This document shows, one piece after another, positions 41,201-49,883 of a stretch of 64,000 nucleotides of DNA. This DNA is from Aliishimia sp965656085 (GTDB lineage Bacteria; Pseudomonadota; Alphaproteobacteria; Rhodobacterales; Rhodobacteraceae). The translations under genes were made by a program, and so were the position numbers. Under the pieces are notes generated by a model, which saw nothing but the letters and a program-made list of their open reading frames with translations, had not been told where the DNA came from and did not search any database. The stretch lies in the NCBI GenBank assembly GCA_965656085.1, contig CBFHJA010000001.1:62001-126000 (forward strand), given 5' to 3'. How positions within the stretch are numbered: position 1 is the stretch's first letter; the number at the start of each line of letters is the position of its first letter.

Positions 41201-43677
41201 GTGTCGATGCCCTGCGGGATGCCCGTTGCCCACGTCACCGTGCCGTCCCCCTCGAAGGTGCCGCGCACTTCAATCATCCGCCCGCCCTTGCCATCTTCCA
41301 CCAGATGCACGCGCGAGGGCGTCGCCGCCTCGCCAAGGCCCGCGACATAGCAGGTCGTCTCCGGGTCGAGTTTGTGCTCGCGCAGCAGCTTATGGCCTTC
41401 GCGTGCGGCGGCCAGCGCGTCGGCGGGCGGGATCACCCATCCCGCGCCATCGCTGGCATGGAGTTGCTCCCAGAAGGTCGGTTTGAGGTAATGGCCGTCC
41501 TGATCGCTCGGCAGAAGTTGCGTCAGGCCCGGCAGCGCGGTGATCACGCGCAGCAGGTCGCGCATGTCGTTGGTGATATCCGCCGCCTCGATCATCTTCA
41601 TCTGCCGGGTGCGCCCGAGCATGTTGTCGATCATCGACACCGCCCCGCCATTGGGCGTGCCGAGCATCACGAAGCGGGTGTTGCCGCGTGCCTTGATCCG
41701 CTGCCAGAGGTCTTTGTGCCGGTGCTGGAACGCCCGCACCACGAGTCCGCCCATCGAATGCGCCAGAAAGCGGATCGGGCGGTCCGGCACTTCGAGTTCG
41801 CGGCGTACGCGCTCGGCCAGAATATCCGCCGTCTCCATGATCGACGCGCGCCAGTCATAGGAGAAGGCAATGGCCTTGTGGTTGCGCCCGATATAATGCG
41901 CCATGTCCCCGTAAAACATATTGAGCATCGGGCCGGGCTCCACATCCGGCGCATCCCGGCGCAACCGGTTCACCCCGCCCGTGGCAAGGCGCAGCGGGTT
42001 CACCCAGACCCATTTGTCATCCTGATAGATATGCGAGCCCATCACGCCGGGCAGCACGAAGCAGACCGGCTGGCTCGCATCGTCGCGCGCGGACATGTCG
42101 ATGAAAGGCTCGGGCTCCCGCCGTCCGCCACGCGGTACGCCGGGCGCTGCAAGCGGCAGGAACTCGGCCTGAGGCAGCAGCCCCGACATGATCGACGTGC
42201 GGGCGCGCAAATCGGTGAAATAGGTGAAATGCGTCACGGTCTCACCCGAGACATCCACGGTCACCGCTGGCTCCACCCGCCGCATCCCGCGCGACATGGA
42301 CGGGGTGTTGACCACGAAGTCGTTCTCATCCTCGAAGAAGAAATCCGACGCCATCTCCGCCAGTTTGCGCAAGATCCCGGTGCCCTCGAAATCCCCGGCA
42401 ATGTTGATCAGGCGGCTTGACAATTCGATATCGGCGCGGTTCAGCAGCCGCACGATCGGGCCAAGCGGGCGCATCGCCTCCAGTCCCGGAAGTTTTGCCG
42501 GATCGGCCTTGGCTTTCACCAGCCCGACCATGAAGGACTGGAACAGGTCATAGGCCACCGAGGCCCGCAGCGCCGGGATCAGGTCGAACGTATTGAGCGT
42601 GACCGACAAGAACCTGTCGAGTCGCCCCGAGGCGAGTGTCGTGCCGCCCACCGGCCCCGCGACCCGCACGATCCGGTCCACCGTCAACCTGCGCAGCGTC
42701 AATGTGCGCTTCAGGTCGGTCAGGTCGTCCAACTGCTCTTCTGGCGCACCGGCTTTGCGCAGGATCGCACGATCCATGTCGTCGAACGCGCCATCGTCGT
42801 CGAAATCCTTGCGCGCGGCCCGGGCAACCAGTTCGGCCACCAGCCCGCCGCGCGAATGGGACAGCATCGAGACCTGTGCGCCTTTGGGCAGGGCTTTTGC
42901 GAGGTCTATCGCATTGCGGATCGGGCTTTCGGTGACCGTGCGGTGTTCAAGCCCGTAGATGCCGCCAGGAAACATGCGCTCCAGCCGGTCCCAGAGCGGG
43001 GCCTCACCGGGCGGGCCGTGATGTTCGAGCAAATGGCCGAAACTGCCGCTGGTACTGGAGAAGGTGCCGTGTAGAAGCACGAGGATCGGCGCATCGGTGG
43101 GGATATCGCCGTCTTGCACCGGCGTCAGCGTGAATTCCGGCGTGCCGGGGGCCGCGGGGCGCGACAGGCGGTGCAGGCCGAGGTCGAGCTTGCCTTCGAT
43201 GAGATGGGCCACGGCGAGCGCGGTATGCCCGCCCGCCTGCTCGGCCACGTTGTCGCTGAACACGCCGCGCAGGAGCGACACGCCCTTGACGGCATAATCG
43301 CGCAGGCCTCGGCTGGTGGGGCGTGACGGATCGCGAAGGGGCAGGCTGTGCGGCACGAGCAGCGAGAGGTCCTCGGCGCTGCGGCTCACCTGCGCATAAT
43401 CGACGGCGGCGCTTTCCACGGTTTGCCAGAGCCGCAACCCGTTCTCGAGCTGGATTTCCAGAATGTCGTCCGGCTGGGCGTCGAAGCCGCGCGGCTCCGC
43501 GCGGGTTACGGCGGAGCGGGCGGCGGCGACATTGGTGGCGCCGATCGGCTCGATATCGACAATGCCCTGCAGTGCGTCGAGCGCCCCCAGCCCTGTCGGC
43601 ACCGCAGCCTGTGATGCGTCGGTCTCCGCACCGGGAAGAAAGATCTTGGCTGCGGTGGGAGGGACGGACTTGGACAT
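38197..43677 (-). CDS. Giant CHAT-protease protein with two lipase-like alpha/beta-hydrolase domains
   Basis: 1826 aa, no signal peptide. Residues ~195-385: first alpha/beta-hydrolase, strand PILVLLHGTFSS and nucleophile elbow MLSHSRGGLV (Ser275). Residues ~535-850: second hydrolase of LCAT type, PGVMGSHIY, elbow LAHSMGGLVVRAF (Ser641), and GDGTV (Asp811) with AVHGD (His833), a full Ser-Asp-His triad. Residues ~890-1190: middle region, unrecognised. Residues ~1200-1480: CHAT caspase-like domain with LLVIVDEQTAQFPWELIE, catalytic His1345 in HLAAHG and Cys1387 in FLNCCHLG. Residues ~1500-1826: helical, TPR-like. CHAT proteases act in bacterial programmed responses (for example Craspase TPR-CHAT); here the protease may activate or be coupled to lipid hydrolysis. 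It is single-gene, divergent from preT. The function is inferred only. Confidence 0.85.
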   Translation of the reverse strand: MSKSVPPTAAKIFLPGAETDASQAAVPTGLGALDALQGIVDIEPIGATNVAAARSAVTRAEPRGFDAQPDDILEIQLENGLRLWQTVESAAVDYAQVSRSAEDLSLLVPHSLPLRDPSRPTSRGLRDYAVKGVSLLRGVFSDNVAEQAGGHTALAVAHLIEGKLDLGLHRLSRPAAPGTPEFTLTPVQDGDIPTDAPILVLLHGTFSSTSGSFGHLLEHHGPPGEAPLWDRLERMFPGGIYGLEHRTVTESPIRNAIDLAKALPKGAQVSMLSHSRGGLVAELVARAARKDFDDDGAFDDMDRAILRKAGAPEEQLDDLTDLKRTLTLRRLTVDRIVRVAGPVGGTTLASGRLDRFLSVTLNTFDLIPALRASVAYDLFQSFMVGLVKAKADPAKLPGLEAMRPLGPIVRLLNRADIELSSRLINIAGDFEGTGILRKLAEMASDFFFEDENDFVVNTPSMSRGMRRVEPAVTVDVSGETVTHFTYFTDLRARTSIMSGLLPQAEFLPLAAPGVPRGGRREPEPFIDMSARDDASQPVCFVLPGVMGSHIYQDDKWVWVNPLRLATGGVNRLRRDAPDVEPGPMLNMFYGDMAHYIGRNHKAIAFSYDWRASIMETADILAERVRRELEVPDRPIRFLAHSMGGLVVRAFQHRHKDLWQRIKARGNTRFVMLGTPNGGAVSMIDNMLGRTRQMKMIEAADITNDMRDLLRVITALPGLTQLLPSDQDGHYLKPTFWEQLHASDGAGWVIPPADALAAAREGHKLLREHKLDPETTCYVAGLGEAATPSRVHLVEDGKGGRMIEVRGTFEGDGTVTWATGIPQGIDTWYMSAVHGDLGRTESAFPALLDLLETGATQALPQTPPALARSVARGEVVIEPAEIETFPDEADIEAAVLGARARVTDPLEPSAPRVAVSVAHGDLRFAKYPVAVGHYVGDPISGAEAALDACLGHHLTHVRDLGLYPGEVNTCEVMLRRKHSPQGAIVVGLGTFGDLTPGKLRSSFRQAVLRYAMMLRRRTEEAGGTQASMPPIGVSTLIIGNRGADITVQQSVEALLEAVVDANKVLGDTPIAHLQFVELFDDTAYSAADALERISQNGRVKHSFTHAREVHSLYGAKLRAGYGTARDTWQRMRITAKDGHALRLGFEAISHGAKVPEQYADVQQTVRVQLEERSGRDTSENRDLGRMLFELLVPNELKSFAKDDQKLLVIVDEQTAQFPWELIEDDYSAFEPGGANARPATDIKPLVVRTPVIRQLVTGGNIAPRSTRQTALVVGDPVTQDFDRLPAAEAEAREVTGLLEGYFKDGLPSADREERPPVLPMIRPRDGFDVLENLICQQNKIVHLAAHGVLGDEEAGTAPGMVLGDGLKLTAYEVRQMRYVPELVFLNCCHLGKVAPKGVGRIAANLAHVFIQQGARAVVAAGWAVDDAAAGCFARAFYGSLLSGNSFGNAVHHARMETYAHHAHTNTWGAYQCYGDPEYRLDTRAATHTARRGETRYYSAEHATKAAINIAHDASTSTVSKISLINSLSNIEDHARPAWRTDAAWCEAMARAYADLNVFDRAIPLMEQAIAQPSGMARIGLLEQLQNLKVRASFARWHAATEAKAKETAARDVIQTVQTSLKVFQKLDDLTDVTGSGPNLSSEREALKGSALKRLAMVETGPARATYLSEMIGAYKQGMDIAQRAEPGQLHLQCAFNWLIGQVVMGRTEAEGVPLDVWFARLLDGSRQAEAKTPSFWHVVQEAELAILQPLCGDPAAPIIARFDTPAQFDIVDDYLRAAWDRGGSYKQARSIREQLTFLSRMMENSHPDKRAWLSRVSRLVADVTQTP

Positions 43678-43812
43678 CGGGGCGTTCCAAACATGCACGT
43701 TAAAATTGAGTTAACCTTAAACGGCCAAAGCCGCGCCGGTCAAAAGAATACGCGCAGCGCGCGTATGCCCGGAATTTGTGCAATGGGCGCAAGCCGGGGC
43801 CCCGAAAACAAT

Positions 43813-43830
43813 TTTTACCGATTGATAAAA
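43813..43830. promoter_or_regulatory. Possible operator upstream of the pyrimidine operon
   Basis: TTTTACCGATTGATAAAA is an imperfect palindrome (arms TTTTA/TAAAA) 50 bp before the preT start. A second inverted repeat GCATGG...CCATGC (43843-43865) overlaps the leader. The cognate regulator is not in the window. Confidence 0.35.
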
Positions 43831-43880
43831 GAAAAATCTGTGGCATGGTTTCCTTCAAGCCATGCAGCACGGAGCCGACC

Positions 43881-45209
43881 ATGACCTCACCCCTCACCCC
43901 CGGCATCGCCGCCGCCCGTCTCGATCCCGAGGCGCTCGCGGAGAACTTCACCGACCTGCACGCCCCGCTCGCCCCGCATGAGGCCGCCGTCGCCGCAGAT
44001 CGCTGCTATTTCTGCCACGATGCGCCCTGCATCACCGCCTGCCCCACCGAGATCGACATCCCGCTCTTCATCCGGCAAATCGCCACCGGCACACCCGAGG
44101 CCGCCGCCAAGACAATCTTCGATCAGAACATCCTCGGCGGCATGTGCGCCCGGGTCTGCCCCACCGAGGATCTCTGCGAGCAAGCCTGTGTGCGCGAGTT
44201 GGCCGAGGGCAAGCCCGTCGAGATCGGCCGTTTGCAACGCTATGCCACCGACACGGTCATGGATAAAGGCATGCACCCCTACACCCGTGCGCCGGAGACT
44301 GGGAAGACCATCGCCGTGGTTGGGGCTGGCCCGGCAGGTCTCGCCTGCGCGCACCGTCTGGCGATGAAAGGCCATAGCGTTACCGTCTATGACGCCAACC
44401 CCAAGGCGGGCGGGCTCAACGAGTATGGCATCGCCGCTTACAAGAGCACCGATGATTTCGCCGCGCGCGAAGTCGACTGGCTTTGCGCCATTGGCGGGAT
44501 CATCATCGAGACTGGCAAGGCTCTGGGGCGGGATCTGTCCCTCGATGCGCTGACAGAAGCCCATGACGCCGTGTTTCTTGGCGTCGGTCTCGGCGGCGTC
44601 AACGCTCTGCGCGTCGACGGGGGTGACAAGGATGGGGTCATCGACGCGGTCGCCTTCATCGAAACCCTGCGGCAGGCCGAAAACCTCGCCACCCTGCCCG
44701 TAGGCCGCAACGTCGTGGTGATCGGCGGCGGGATGACCGCCGTGGACGCCGCAGTGCAATCCAAGCTGCTGGGCGCGGAGAATGTCACCATCGCATACCG
44801 CCGGGACCGCGCCGCGATGAGCGCCTCGCGCTATGAGCAAGACCTCGCAGCAAGCCAAGGCGTGAAGCTGATGTTCAACGTCCAGCCCAAGGCCGTGCAT
44901 GTCAATGGTGCCGCTGCGGAGATCGAACTGGAATACACCGTCACCGTGGACGGCAAGCTCCAAGGCACCGGCGAGAGCGTCCGCCTGCCCGCCGATCAGG
45001 TTTTCCGCGCAATCGGGCAGACACTTGAAACAGATGCAGGGCTGGCGCTGGAGGATGGCAAGATCGCCGTGACTGGCGCGGGCCGCACCAGCCGTGAAGG
45101 GGTCTGGGCCGGGGGAGATTGCGCCATCGGCGGGGACGATCTGACCGTGACCGCCGTCGCCGAGGGCCGCGATGCGGCGGAGGACATTCACGCGGCCCTG
45201 ATGGGCTGA
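43881..45209 (+). CDS. preT: Dihydropyrimidine dehydrogenase subunit PreT (NAD(P)-binding, Fe-S)
   Basis: 442-aa flavoprotein that passes electrons from NAD(P)H to PreA for reduction of uracil/thymine. The N-terminal Fe-S region has Cys clusters in CYFCHDAPCITACPTEID and MCARVCPTEDLCEQACVR. Then come an FAD/NAD fold TIAVVGAGPAGLACAHRL and a second nucleotide loop NVVVIGGGMTAVDAAVQ. The GltD-like architecture and the preA gene 94 bp downstream settle the identity. The ATG at 43881 has GGAG six bases upstream; the frame is open further 5' but that part overlaps the leader palindromes. First gene of the operon. Confidence 0.92.
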   Translation: MTSPLTPGIAAARLDPEALAENFTDLHAPLAPHEAAVAADRCYFCHDAPCITACPTEIDIPLFIRQIATGTPEAAAKTIFDQNILGGMCARVCPTEDLCEQACVRELAEGKPVEIGRLQRYATDTVMDKGMHPYTRAPETGKTIAVVGAGPAGLACAHRLAMKGHSVTVYDANPKAGGLNEYGIAAYKSTDDFAAREVDWLCAIGGIIIETGKALGRDLSLDALTEAHDAVFLGVGLGGVNALRVDGGDKDGVIDAVAFIETLRQAENLATLPVGRNVVVIGGGMTAVDAAVQSKLLGAENVTIAYRRDRAAMSASRYEQDLAASQGVKLMFNVQPKAVHVNGAAAEIELEYTVTVDGKLQGTGESVRLPADQVFRAIGQTLETDAGLALEDGKIAVTGAGRTSREGVWAGGDCAIGGDDLTVTAVAEGRDAAEDIHAALMG

Positions 45210-45221
45210 CAATCCCGCGAG

Positions 45222-45242
45222 GCCCCAGACTTGATCCGGGGC
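45222..45242. repeat. Palindromic hairpin between preT and preA
   Basis: GCCCC...GGGGC arms around AGACTTGATCCG. Related to the CCCCGGA-TCAAG-TCCGGGG hairpin at 49854. Confidence 0.5.
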
Positions 45243-45303
45243 TTCGACGTAAATTCGCACAGGTCTCGCGGCAAAGAGACCCAAGAGGAAAGGGAGGCCC
45301 GCC

Positions 45304-46608
45304 ATGGCTGATCTGACGACCGACTTTCTGGGCATCAAGAGCCCCAACCCGTTCTGGCTGGCCTCCGCGCCGCCAACGGACAAGGAATACAATGTCCGCC
45401 GCGCCTTCGAGGCCGGGTGGGGCGGGGTTGTGTGGAAGACGCTCGGCTCCGATGGCCCACCCATCGTGAACGTAAACGGTCCGCGCTATGGCGCGATCTA
45501 CGGGGCCGACCGCCGCCTTCTGGGGCTCAACAACATCGAACTGATCACCGACCGCGACCTCTATACGAACCTCGAAGAGATCAAACGCGTGAAGGCCGAC
45601 TACCCCGACCGGGCGATGATCGTGTCGATCATGGTGCCCTGCGAGGAACAGGCTTGGAAGGCGATCCTGCCACTGGTCGAGGAAACCGGCGCGGACGGGA
45701 TCGAGCTAAACTTCGGCTGCCCGCATGGCATGTCCGAGCGCGGCATGGGCGCGGCAGTGGGGCAAGTGCCCGACTACATCGAGATGGTCACGCGCTGGTG
45801 CAAGCAATACTACTCCAAACCCGTGATCGTGAAGCTGACGCCGAACATCACCGATATCCGTTATCCGGCGCGCGCAGCCAAAGCGGGCGGTGCGGATGCG
45901 GTGAGCCTGATCAACACGATCAGCTCCATCGTCTCGGTGAACCTCGACAGCATGTCCCCGGAGCCCAGCATTGACGGCAAGGGCAGTCACGGCGGGTATT
46001 GCGGCCCGGCGGTGAAACCCATCGCGCTCAACATGGTCGCCGAGATCGCCCGCGACGCCGAGACCCGCGGGTTGCCGATCTCCGGCATCGGCGGAGTGAC
46101 GACATGGCGCGATGCGGCCGAGTATATCGCCTTGGGCTGCGGCAACGTGCAGGTCTGCACGGCGGCGATGACCTACGGGTTCAAGGTCGTTCAGGAGATG
46201 ATCTCCGGGCTCAGCCAGTGGATGGACGAAAAGGGCCACAGCAGCATTGCCGATTTCAAGGGCATGGCGGTGCCGAACGTCACCGACTGGCAGTATCTCA
46301 ACCTCAACTACGTGGCGAAGGCGCAGATTGATCAGGACGCCTGCATCAAATGCGGGCGCTGCTATGCGGCCTGCGAGGACACCTCGCATCAGGCGATTTC
46401 CATGTCGCCGGATCGGGTTTTCGAGGTGATCGACGCCGAATGCGTGGCGTGCAACCTCTGCGTGGATGTCTGCCCGGTGGAGAACTGCATCACCATGCGC
46501 GAGTTGCAGCCCGGCGAGGTGGACGCTCGCACCGGCAAAGTGGTCGAGGCGGACTACGCCAACTGGACCACGCATCCGAACAATCCGGCGGCACAGGCCG
46601 CAGAATAA
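45304..46608 (+). CDS. preA: NAD-dependent dihydropyrimidine dehydrogenase subunit PreA
   Basis: 434-aa catalytic subunit. The FMN-binding TIM barrel resembles dihydroorotate dehydrogenase: FWLASAPPTDKEYN, KTLGSDGPP, LNFGCPHGMSERGMG (catalytic Cys) and SGIGGVTTWRDAAEYI. The C-terminus carries two 4Fe-4S ferredoxin motifs, CIKCGRCYAAC and CVACNLCVDVCPVENC. It reduces uracil/thymine to the 5,6-dihydro forms together with PreT. GGGAGG precedes the ATG. Confidence 0.95.
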   Translation: MADLTTDFLGIKSPNPFWLASAPPTDKEYNVRRAFEAGWGGVVWKTLGSDGPPIVNVNGPRYGAIYGADRRLLGLNNIELITDRDLYTNLEEIKRVKADYPDRAMIVSIMVPCEEQAWKAILPLVEETGADGIELNFGCPHGMSERGMGAAVGQVPDYIEMVTRWCKQYYSKPVIVKLTPNITDIRYPARAAKAGGADAVSLINTISSIVSVNLDSMSPEPSIDGKGSHGGYCGPAVKPIALNMVAEIARDAETRGLPISGIGGVTTWRDAAEYIALGCGNVQVCTAAMTYGFKVVQEMISGLSQWMDEKGHSSIADFKGMAVPNVTDWQYLNLNYVAKAQIDQDACIKCGRCYAACEDTSHQAISMSPDRVFEVIDAECVACNLCVDVCPVENCITMRELQPGEVDARTGKVVEADYANWTTHPNNPAAQAAE

Positions 46609-46684
46609 CCCGCGCAATCCGGCCGCACGCTTGACGGGCGCGCGGCCTTTGTTAGCGTCAGGGACAACACGGGGGAAATGAGAC

Positions 46685-47935
46685 ATGGCGGCAACCGGAG
46701 AAAACCTGCGGATCAACAGCGAACGGCTCTGGGACAGCCTGATGGAAATGGCCAAGATCGGCCCCGGGGTTGCGGGCGGAAACAACCGCCAGACCGTGAC
46801 CGACGAGGACAGCGAGGGCAGGCATCTGTTCCAGAAATGGTGCGAAGAGGCGGGATGTACCATGGGCGTCGACACCATGGGCAATATGTTCGCAACGCGC
46901 CCCGGCACCGATCCGGACGCTCTGCCGGTCTATGTCGGCTCCCATCTCGACACCCAGCCGACGGGCGGCAAATATGACGGGGTGCTCGGCGTTCTGAGCG
47001 GGCTCGAACTCATCCGCACGCTGAACGATCTCGACGTGAAGACCAAGCACCCGATCGTGGTGACGAACTTCACCAACGAAGAAGGCACCCGCTTTGCCCC
47101 CGCGATGCTGTCCTCTGGGGTCTTCGCGGGGATTCACACGCAGGACTGGGCCTATGCGCGCACCGATGCCGAGGGCAAGAACTTCGGCGATGAGTTGAAA
47201 CGCATCGGCTGGCAGGGCGACGAAGAGGTGGGCGCGCGGAAGATGCACGCGTTCTTCGAGTTGCATATCGAACAGGGGCCGATCCTGGAGGCCGAGGGCA
47301 AGGATATCGGCGTTGTGACCCACGGGCAGGGGCTCTCGTGGACGCAAGTCACCGTGACCGGCAAGGACAGCCACACGGGCTCGACGCCGATGCCAATGCG
47401 CAAGAACGCCGGGCTTGGCATGGCGCGGATTTTGGAGAAGGTTGAAGAGATCGCTCTGAGCCACGCCCCGCACGCGGTCGGCGCTGCGGGCCATATCGAC
47501 ATCTATCCCAACTCCCGCAACGTGATACCCGGCAAGGCGGTGTTCACGGTCGATTTCCGCTCGCCGGACCTGTCAGTGATCGAGGACATGGAGGCGAGGT
47601 TGAAGGTCGAGGCACAGAAGATCGCGGACGACATGGGGCTGGAAATCGAATTCGAGAAGGTCGGCGGCTTCGATCCCGTGGCCTTCGACGAGGGCTGCGT
47701 GACGGCGGTCCGCACCGCCGCAGAACGCCTCGGCTACAGCCACATGAACCTGATCTCCGGCGCGGGCCACGACGCCTGCTGGATCAACCGCGTCGCCCCC
47801 ACAGCGATGATCATGTGCCCCTGCGTGGACGGGCTGAGCCACAACGAGGCCGAAGAGATCAGCCCCGAATGGGCGGCGGCGGGGACGGATGTCCTGCTGC
47901 ACGCGGTGCTGGAGACAGCGGAGGTTGTGGGGTGA
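46685..47935 (+). CDS. N-carbamoyl-beta-alanine amidohydrolase (beta-ureidopropionase, M20 type)
   Basis: 416-aa Zn-dependent hydrolase of the M20/hydantoinase-carbamoylase family. Metal-site motifs: VGSHLDTQPTGGKYDGVLGV (His and bridging Asp), TNEEGTRFAP (Glu pair), ELHIEQGPILE and GAGHDACWI near the C-terminus. The dimerisation lid domain lies between. In this operon it performs the third step, hydrolysing N-carbamoyl-beta-alanine (or the methyl analogue from thymine) to the beta-amino acid, CO2 and ammonia. Often named PydC/AmaB-like; the exact symbol is left open. Confidence 0.9.
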   Translation: MAATGENLRINSERLWDSLMEMAKIGPGVAGGNNRQTVTDEDSEGRHLFQKWCEEAGCTMGVDTMGNMFATRPGTDPDALPVYVGSHLDTQPTGGKYDGVLGVLSGLELIRTLNDLDVKTKHPIVVTNFTNEEGTRFAPAMLSSGVFAGIHTQDWAYARTDAEGKNFGDELKRIGWQGDEEVGARKMHAFFELHIEQGPILEAEGKDIGVVTHGQGLSWTQVTVTGKDSHTGSTPMPMRKNAGLGMARILEKVEEIALSHAPHAVGAAGHIDIYPNSRNVIPGKAVFTVDFRSPDLSVIEDMEARLKVEAQKIADDMGLEIEFEKVGGFDPVAFDEGCVTAVRTAAERLGYSHMNLISGAGHDACWINRVAPTAMIMCPCVDGLSHNEAEEISPEWAAAGTDVLLHAVLETAEVVG

Positions 47936-48047
47936 GGGGGAAACCCGCAATACCCGCCACGGGCTTGACCAGTAACGCCAAGCTACATGAGATCAATTGT
48001 GCTGGGATGAGTATCGGCAACTCACTTGGATCAACGAGGTCAGGTAC

Positions 48048-48230
48048 ATGATTGAAAGGCTTGCAGCTGTTATCTACTGGATATGTGTAATCCTGGCAGT
48101 GCTTTGGAGCGTTGCAATAATGTACATTGATCCGATACCGATGCTCGCTGCGGGAGGGTCGCTCGCGTTGTTCGGCATTGGTTGGGCGATACGTTTCATT
48201 TTGTCTGGAAATCGTCAGCTGTTTCCATAG
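48048..48230 (+). CDS. Small two-helix membrane protein
   Basis: 60 aa from the ATG at 48048 with a purine-rich GAGGTCAGG upstream. Two hydrophobic helices (AAVIYWICVILAVLWSVAI and MLAAGGSLALFGIGWAIRFI) joined by a short loop. Not recognised as a named family. Its place inside the pyrimidine operon, between the amidohydrolase and dihydropyrimidinase genes, hints at a role with membrane components, but its lower GC content suggests it could also be an insertion. Confidence 0.55.
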   Translation: MIERLAAVIYWICVILAVLWSVAIMYIDPIPMLAAGGSLALFGIGWAIRFILSGNRQLFP

Positions 48231-48322
48231 GCAAAGCCGCCAGCTTTTGGCGGCGCTACTAAGGTCGGCGACCGGCGAGAAAAACAAGCATACTTCTCGT
48301 ATGTGAAAAAAGGGGAAACCAC

Positions 48323-49777
48323 ATGACCAAAGTCATCAAAAACGGCACCATCGTCACGCATGATCTGACCTACAAGGCCGACGTGCTGATCGAGAACGGG
48401 ATCATCACCGAGATCGGGCCGAACCTCTCTGGCTCCGAGGAACTCGACGCGACAGGCTGCTACGTGATGCCCGGCGGGATTGACCCGCATACGCATCTGG
48501 AGATGCCGTTCATGGGGACCTACTCCACGGATGATTTCGAGAGCGGCACACGTGCGGCGCTGTCGGGCGGGACGACGATGGTGATCGACTTCGCGCTCCC
48601 CGCACCGGGCCAAGGGCTGCATGACGCGCTGCAGATGTGGGACAACAAATCGACCCGCGCCAATTGCGACTACTCCTTCCATATGGCCGTGACGTGGTGG
48701 GGCGAGCAGGTGTTCAACGAGATGGAGAGCGTGATCAAGGATCGCGGGATCAACACTTTCAAGCACTTCATGGCCTACAAGGGCGCGCTGATGGTGAATG
48801 ATGACGAGATGTATTCCTCGTTCAAGCGCCTTGGCGAGTTGGGCGGGATCGCGATGGTGCATGCCGAGAACGGCGATGTGGTCGCGGAACTCAGCGCCAA
48901 ACTGCTCGCCGAAGGCAACACCGGCCCTGAGGCCCACGCCTATTCCCGCCCGCCGCAGGTCGAAGGCGAGGCCGCGAACCGGGCGATCATGATTGCCGAC
49001 ATGGCGGGCGTGCCGCTTTATGTCGTGCATGTCTCCTGCGAGGAGGCCCATGAAGCCATCCGCCGTGCGCGCCAGCAAGGCAAGCGGGTCTGGGGCGAGC
49101 CTTTGATCCAGCACTTGACGCTCGATGAGAGCGAGTATTTCAACAAGGACTGGGACCACGCCGCGCGCCGGGTGATGTCGCCGCCCTTCCGTAACAAACA
49201 GCATCAGGACAGCCTGTGGGCGGGGTTGCAGGCAGGCTCGCTGAGCGTGGTCGCGACGGATCACTGCGCCTTTTCCACCGAACAGAAGCGCTACGGCGTG
49301 GGGGATTTCACCAAGATCCCCAACGGCACGGGCGGGCTTGAGGACCGGATGCCGATGCTCTGGACCCATGGTGTCGAGACCGGGCGGCTCACCCCGAACG
49401 AGTTCGTTGCGATGACCTCAACGAACATCGCCAAGGTGCTCAATTGCTACCCCAAGAAGGGGGCGATCCTTGTGGGGGCCGACGCAGATATCGTGGTCTG
49501 GGATCCGGCCAAGGAGAAGACAATCACCGCGAGCACGCAGCAATCGGCCATTGATTACAACGTGTTCGAGGGCAAAGAGGTCAAAGGCCTGCCGCGCTTT
49601 ACGCTCACGCGGGGCAAGGTCGCGGTCTATGACGGTGATATCCGCACCGAGGAAGGCCACGGCAAGTTCGTCAAGCGCGCCGGGAACACGCCGACGAACA
49701 AAGCGCTGTCGCAATGGAAAGAACTGACAGCGCCGCGCCCGGTGGAGCGGACGGGCATTCCGGCGACTGGGGTATAG
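48323..49777 (+). CDS. hydA: Dihydropyrimidinase
   Basis: 484-aa cyclic amidohydrolase that opens dihydrouracil/dihydrothymine to N-carbamoyl-beta-amino acids, the second step of the pathway. Binuclear zinc motifs: GIDPHTHLEMPF (two His), the carbamylated Lys in INTFKHFMAYKG, VHAENGD and YVVHVS (His ligands), and VATDHCAFS (Asp). Full length for the family. It lies between the amidohydrolase and the ABC transporter genes, on the same strand. Confidence 0.94.
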   Translation: MTKVIKNGTIVTHDLTYKADVLIENGIITEIGPNLSGSEELDATGCYVMPGGIDPHTHLEMPFMGTYSTDDFESGTRAALSGGTTMVIDFALPAPGQGLHDALQMWDNKSTRANCDYSFHMAVTWWGEQVFNEMESVIKDRGINTFKHFMAYKGALMVNDDEMYSSFKRLGELGGIAMVHAENGDVVAELSAKLLAEGNTGPEAHAYSRPPQVEGEAANRAIMIADMAGVPLYVVHVSCEEAHEAIRRARQQGKRVWGEPLIQHLTLDESEYFNKDWDHAARRVMSPPFRNKQHQDSLWAGLQAGSLSVVATDHCAFSTEQKRYGVGDFTKIPNGTGGLEDRMPMLWTHGVETGRLTPNEFVAMTSTNIAKVLNCYPKKGAILVGADADIVVWDPAKEKTITASTQQSAIDYNVFEGKEVKGLPRFTLTRGKVAVYDGDIRTEEGHGKFVKRAGNTPTNKALSQWKELTAPRPVERTGIPATGV

Positions 49778-49797
49778 CTTTGCGACTTAGAAGACCC

Positions 49798-49872
49798 GTC
49801 CCGGGCTTGACCCGGGACCTCGTTCCGCAACGTACATACACTAACCATCGAGGCCCCGGATCAAGTCCGGGG
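49798..49872. repeat. Paired hairpins between hydA and the ABC genes
   Basis: Stem 1 (49798-49818): GTCCCGGG...CCCGGGAC with loop CTTGA. Stem 2 (49854-49872): CCCCGGA-TCAAG-TCCGGGG. Between them is CGTACATACACTAACCAT, which resembles boxes of the elements at 20923 and 53540. The pair may tune expression of the transporter genes relative to the enzymes. Confidence 0.6.
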
Positions 49873-49883
49873 CGGGTTGCGCA

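Noticed and set aside
38263..42420. A 1385-codon plus-strand open frame
   Set aside because: Exactly antisense to the CHAT/hydrolase gene, with His/Arg/Gly-rich low-complexity product typical of a high-GC shadow frame; the minus-strand frame has recognisable domains.
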